In this document: positions 60,430 to 64,000 of the stretch, piece by piece | Position numbering within the stretch: position 1 is the stretch's first letter | Layout of the letters: each line of letters begins with the position of its first letter | Origin: Eremophila alpestris peregrina | Lineage: Eukaryota; Chordata; Aves; Passeriformes; Alaudidae | Length of the DNA: 64,000 bases | NCBI GenBank assembly: GCA_009792885.1 | Contig: WMCF01000140.1 | Span: 2,376-66,375, forward strand | Direction of reading: 5' to 3' | Program-made: the position numbers and the translations under genes | Notes under the pieces: model-generated | The model's database searches: none | What the model saw: only the letters and a program-made list of their open reading frames with translations | Told to the model about the DNA's origin: nothing

Positions 60430-60880
60430 ATTACGTCGTAGCATTGCAAGGGAGAGGAAGCGCGTCCCGGCCCGCCTGTCCCGGGAAAGCCGCCCGGCGC
60501 GGACACACCGGAACTGCACTGGCGGCGGCCTGGCCGCTTCCTGCGGGCCGGAGGGTGCCCGGCGGGCCGGTGCGGGTGTCTCACCGGAGGGGCCGCGCTC
60601 CGGGCTCTCCCGGCGCTTCCCTGGACACGCAGTTGCCTGGACACGGCCGCCGCTCCCTCAGGCACCCCGCGGGCGGGCCCGCCCTCGCGCTGCCTCAGCC
60701 GTCCCTCACGGGCACGCCGCGCCGCCATTGGCCGGCGCCGCGAGGGGGGCGGGTTCCCGCGCTCGTCCCGCCCGCTGATTGGCCGGCTGGGCGGCACGCG
60801 GCGGTTGCGCGCGGCGGCGCGGAGCTCCCGTCCCGTCCCGGAGCGGCATTCCCGGCCGGATGGTGAGCGCGCCCTCCCCG
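60430..60880. promoter_or_regulatory. CpG-island bidirectional promoter, BBS12 / centrin
   Basis: A CpG-rich block at the divergent 5' ends of BBS12 (minus) and centrin (plus, ATG at 60860). Visible elements: two inverted CCAAT boxes (ATTGG) at 60727-60731 and 60778-60782, the second in the strong NF-Y context CTGATTGGCC, 51 bp apart; GC boxes between them; and a partial RFX X-box (GTTGCC-T-GGACAC) at 60632-60644. NF-Y and RFX commonly drive cilium genes, so a shared ciliary promoter is a reasonable inference. Confidence 0.7.
60860..60862 (+). CDS. CETN4: Centrin exon 1: start codon only
   Basis: CCGG-ATG is followed at once by the donor GTGAGC, so the first coding exon contributes just Met. 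The rest of exon 1 is 5' UTR in the CpG island. Frame and the MASN start, shared with CETN2, support this. Confidence 0.88.
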
Positions 60881-63800
60881 CCGCGGCCTCCCTTCCCACC
60901 GCCGCCTCCCCCGAGCCCCTCCGCGCCCTCCCGCCGACACCGTGCGTTTGTGCAAACCCCCTTCAGGTTCCACCCCTGCCCAGGCCCTCGCTGCTGCCCG
61001 GTTACCTCGCAGCGGGAAAAACACGCCCGGAAAAACACCGGGATTCGCAAAATGCGTCATCTGCCCTCGAAATGCCTGGTTCTCCTTGCCACAGCTCACA
61101 GACCTCCGCAGCGTTGTTGGAATGGCACCGGCCGGGCCCGGAGGCGGAACCTGAAAGGGATCTGCACAGCTCAGATGTGAAATAAATGGAATAGTAAAGT
61201 CTCCGTAGCCAGGAAAAGGTCCCGTGTGTCTTCTTCCTAGAGCAGCATCTAAAGAGTCAAAGTCTGAGACGTGTGTTAATAGGGGAGGGAAGTCAGGGCT
61301 GAGCCAGACAAATGGCTCAGTCCAACCTGGGAGGGACAGATAACGTTGAGAAAAGAAATGCCATTAACAAATACAAGAAAATGCAATCTTCTGAGTTAAA
61401 AAGATACATGCCAGCCCTAAAAAATGCTGACAATTGAGCAGAGGCAAGAGACTGGTCAGCAGTAGCTAGGTAACAAATTCCTTGCTTTGTGCTTGTTTTA
61501 TTTACTTTTATAAAGCCTAAGCAGTTGAAACTGGGGGTGGGAGGGACTGCCTTTCCTTCCGCGATGCTGTGCAGATTCAAGACTGCAGGACGAAGATCTG
61601 TCTGCTGCTGATTTAAAAACAAATCTGTAGCTGAGGAAGGCGATTTTCCTGCTTCATAGGTGGGTGGAGGAACAGTCCATACTGCCCTGGCTTACACCAG
61701 AGGCAGGAAAGGTCTCGGAAGTGTCCTGGATAACGATGCAGCAGCTCAGCACAAGCAGATTAGTTCACCTTATGGGACAAATGGTGTGTTGATCTCGCTG
61801 CTCCCACTGGATGTTGCTGCCTGGCTCCATACCTACTCGATGGACAGGCAGCCTGGAGCCACACAGCTCCCTTTAAACTGTTCTCCCAAAGGAGTGGCTG
61901 ATTTTGAGTCTCATTTACAGCCAAGACCCCAAGCAACCACCGTCTTTAGCTGTGAGGATGCTGTATTCATATTTTTCAGGTAAACCTGCAGGAAAGGCAA
62001 CTGGCAGGAGGTACAGAGGGTCACGGTCACCTCAGTGGAGTGTTCATTTTCAGGCTGCCCACCTGTTTTCCTGGCATTATTCCTTTAACTGATAACCTTT
62101 CAGGTGAAAACAGGAAGCTCAAATCTGCATTCCCTACAATAACCTAAGGGGATTGGCATAGAGACTCAATTGTCCTTGCAGCAAGGAATGTCTCTCACCT
62201 CTGCTACAGCATTAATGCTATCATTTGTAATTTAGTGGATGTGAAATTCTCACTGTTTCTTATCTCTTTTCTCCCTTCACTTTCTGAAGGCATCCAACTA
62301 CAGAAAACCTGGCTTAGGTACAGCCCAGCGGAAGAAAAGTGGCTTGAAACCTGAACTTACAGAAGAGCAAAAGCAGGAGATCAGAGAAGCTTTTGATTTG
62401 TTTGACACTGATGGATCTGGAAGCATCGACATAAAAGAACTGAAGGTTTTCAAACTTTCCTTTCTTTTTCCTCTGAGATGAAAATATCTCTGATCTCAAA
62501 ATTGTAGCTGCTTTTTCTGTTTGTCCAACCTTATTTTAAAACAGCTTTGGAGTACAAAGAAGAGTAATGGCTTGCTGTCATGACAGAATTTGGGGTGCAC
62601 TCTGCATGTAATGCTTCAGAGTAGACAGGCTTCTCTACTCTTGGGCTATTTAAATCTGACTTCTTTGAATAGCTGAGCATTAGAGAAACTAAACAGTTTC
62701 AGGTTTCATGACTAAGGTGCTTGTTCCTGGGAAGTGGACTTTGGTTGTTCTGGGATGAGTATCAGAATATCAAATATTTTCTTCACCTGAGAAGTAAACA
62801 CAGCTTTTTCAGGCATTCAGGAAAGTTATAACCATATTTGCATATATGTAATCCAAAAATCACCTGGTTTTTAATTTAAAAAAGAACAAAGCAGAGATCT
62901 GAGTTGTGTTTCAGTAACAATTCAGGCAGTGTCTGTGCACTTGCATACATACAAGGGAGAAGATAATTCTCAGTTGTCTCCCTGTGATTTTATGTGTTTG
63001 ATTTTTTGGTAAGCATGAACACTTTAAATTTAATTATCTCCTTTATCTTGATTTCTCACATACACTCTGCTCCATTTCTGCATCTGTAACCTAGAAACAT
63101 GAGTTACCTCTGCCTGATTCAAACTGTGGATATTCACTACCATATAGGAAAACCAATATTTTAAGACTATCAAAACTACAGTATTATTGTTCAGCCAGAA
63201 GATGGTAGAGAACACCAAGGTGTTTTCATGGCATTGAGTTGGGACTAGAGTTCTGGACAAGGAAATGAAACAGGCTTTAGCTCAGCTCTTACACCAGAAT
63301 TCTAATAGCCTCCTAACAGAATTGGTTTTGCTGTCTTGGCACAGGTTGCAATGCGTGCCTTGGGCTTTGAGCCAAAAAAGGAAGAGATTAAGAAGATGAT
63401 AGCAGACATTGACAAGGAAGGAAGTGGCACCATCAACTTTGAAGACTTTTTGGCTATGATGACACAAAAAATGGTAGGAATGCTTAGCAGAAATTCTTGT
63501 GGCAGCAGAAGAAAAAGGAACATCTCAGTGTCAGGGGTTTTCTGGTTAACATATGATTTACTCTTGGTTTAGAGCGAAAAGGATTCAAAAGAAGAAATCC
63601 TGAAAGCTTTCAGATTATTTGATGATGATGGCACAGGAAAAATTTCATTCAAAAACCTGAAAAGGGTTGCCAAGGAGCTGGGAGAAAATTTAACAGATGA
63701 AGAACTTCAGGTAAATTCTGATTTGCCAGAGCTTTTCTAACAAGCATTCCTGTAGCTCCTAGGGACTGGGTGAGAATTTAGTCCTATACCAAAAGGGCTG

Positions 63801-64000
63801 AGAGGTCAGAAATATGAAAAGCAGTCAAACACACAGTTGTTTTCACATGAAGTGCCTCTGATTCATTGTTGTTTTAATGAGTGGAATATCTTGTGTTTAG
63901 AGTCCAGTGCCTGATCAAATGTACACTGTGTTTTGTAGGAAATGATTGATGAAGCTGATCGAGATGGAGATGGGGAAGTAAGTGAGCAAGAATTTTTGAG
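60860..64000 (+). CDS. CETN4: Centrin (CETN4 by synteny), five exons, C-terminus beyond window
   Basis: Centrins are calmodulin-like EF-hand proteins of centrioles and basal bodies. Exons 60860-60862, 62290-62445, 63345-63473, 63573-63710 and 63939-64000 join in frame and begin MASNYRKPGL. They cover about 160 of the usual ~172 residues. EF-hand loops: DTDGSGSIDIKE (40-51), DKEGSGTINFED (76-87), DDDGTGKISFKN (113-124, Asn at position 12 as in CETN2) and DRDGDGEVSEQE (149-160). The body is very close to CETN1/CETN2, but the position head-to-head with BBS12 is that of CETN4, a pseudogene in human. The frame is intact, so this copy looks functional. Exon 1 holds only the start codon. The last residues run off the window edge. 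Confidence 0.93.
60863..62289 (+). other. Centrin intron 1
   Basis: A 1.4-kb intron between the start codon and the second codon. Its first 250 bp are still GC-rich. Open frames inside (for example 61660-61983 plus) have no family resemblance. Confidence 0.8.
62290..62445 (+). CDS. CETN4: Centrin exon 2
   Basis: After TTTCTGAAG; 52 codons from ASNYRKPG to IDIKELK, with the first EF-hand. Ends at the weak donor AAG|GTTTTC in phase 0. Confidence 0.95.
62446..63344 (+). other. Centrin intron 2
   Basis: A 0.9-kb AT-rich intron ending TTGGCACAG. No other feature seen. Confidence 0.85.
63345..63473 (+). CDS. CETN4: Centrin exon 3
   Basis: 43 codons, VAMRALGFEPKKEEIKKMIA to FLAMMTQKM, with the second EF-hand. 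Acceptor GGCACAG, donor ATG|GTAGGA, phase 0 at both ends. Confidence 0.96.
63573..63710 (+). CDS. CETN4: Centrin exon 4
   Basis: 46 codons, SEKDSKEEILKAFRLFDDDG to NLTDEELQ, with the third EF-hand. Acceptor TGGTTTAG, donor CAG|GTAAAT. Confidence 0.96.
63939..64000 (+). CDS. CETN4: Centrin exon 5 (cut by window edge)
   Basis: Starts after TTTTGTAG with EMIDEADRDGDGEVSEQEFL, the fourth EF-hand, and continues past the right edge. The expected end is a short tail such as RIMKKTSLY-type residues known for centrins. Confidence 0.95.

Overview
The window is vertebrate nuclear DNA and almost certainly from a bird. Four or five genes lie in the order and orientation expected for the region syntenic with human 4q27 (BBS12 - FGF2 - NUDT6 - SPATA5/AFG2A, with a centrin head-to-head with BBS12). 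Coding exons are short and separated by long introns. Several CR1-type LINE fragments and GC-rich CpG-island promoters are present. The FGF2 protein has bird-type residues (Ser78, Phe82).

Layout. (1) 1-2.3 kb: probable first coding exon of SPATA5/AFG2A on the minus strand (2206-2298), with its intron 1 running off the left edge. (2) 2.3-14.1 kb: NUDT6 on the plus strand in five exons (287 aa, intact Nudix box split between exons 4 and 5). NUDT6 and SPATA5 start only 84 bp apart in a shared CpG island. (3) 9.9-33 kb: FGF2 on the minus strand in three exons (155 aa). Its putative 4.4-kb 3' UTR runs antisense through NUDT6 exons 4 and 5, the classic FGF2/FGF2-antisense pairing. (4) 33-56 kb: a gene-poor interval with CR1 fragments, low-complexity DNA and a GC-rich 46-bp minisatellite interrupted by an assembly gap (41372-41754). 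(5) 56.1-60.8 kb: BBS12 on the minus strand, with a single coding exon of 709 aa and a CR1 in its 5' intron. (6) 60.4-64 kb: a centrin gene (CETN4 by synteny) on the plus strand, sharing a CpG-island promoter with BBS12 and running off the right edge in its fifth exon.

Two head-to-head gene pairs (SPATA5/NUDT6 and BBS12/centrin) and one tail-to-tail antisense pair (NUDT6/FGF2) organise the locus. BBS12 and centrin are both basal-body/cilium genes, so a shared promoter makes biological sense.

The most interesting sequence-level observation is in FGF2. The two surface cysteines (78 and 96) and the Tec-kinase tyrosine (82), all linked in mammals to unconventional secretion, are Ser, Tyr and Phe here, while the phosphoinositide-binding basic residues are kept. 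Other notable points are an inferred GC-AG intron in NUDT6, conserved in-frame CUG starts for nuclear FGF2 isoforms, and a near-palindromic element at 9.9 kb carrying poly(A) signals on both strands. No wholly novel system was found. Most of the 33-56 kb interval holds nothing I can name.
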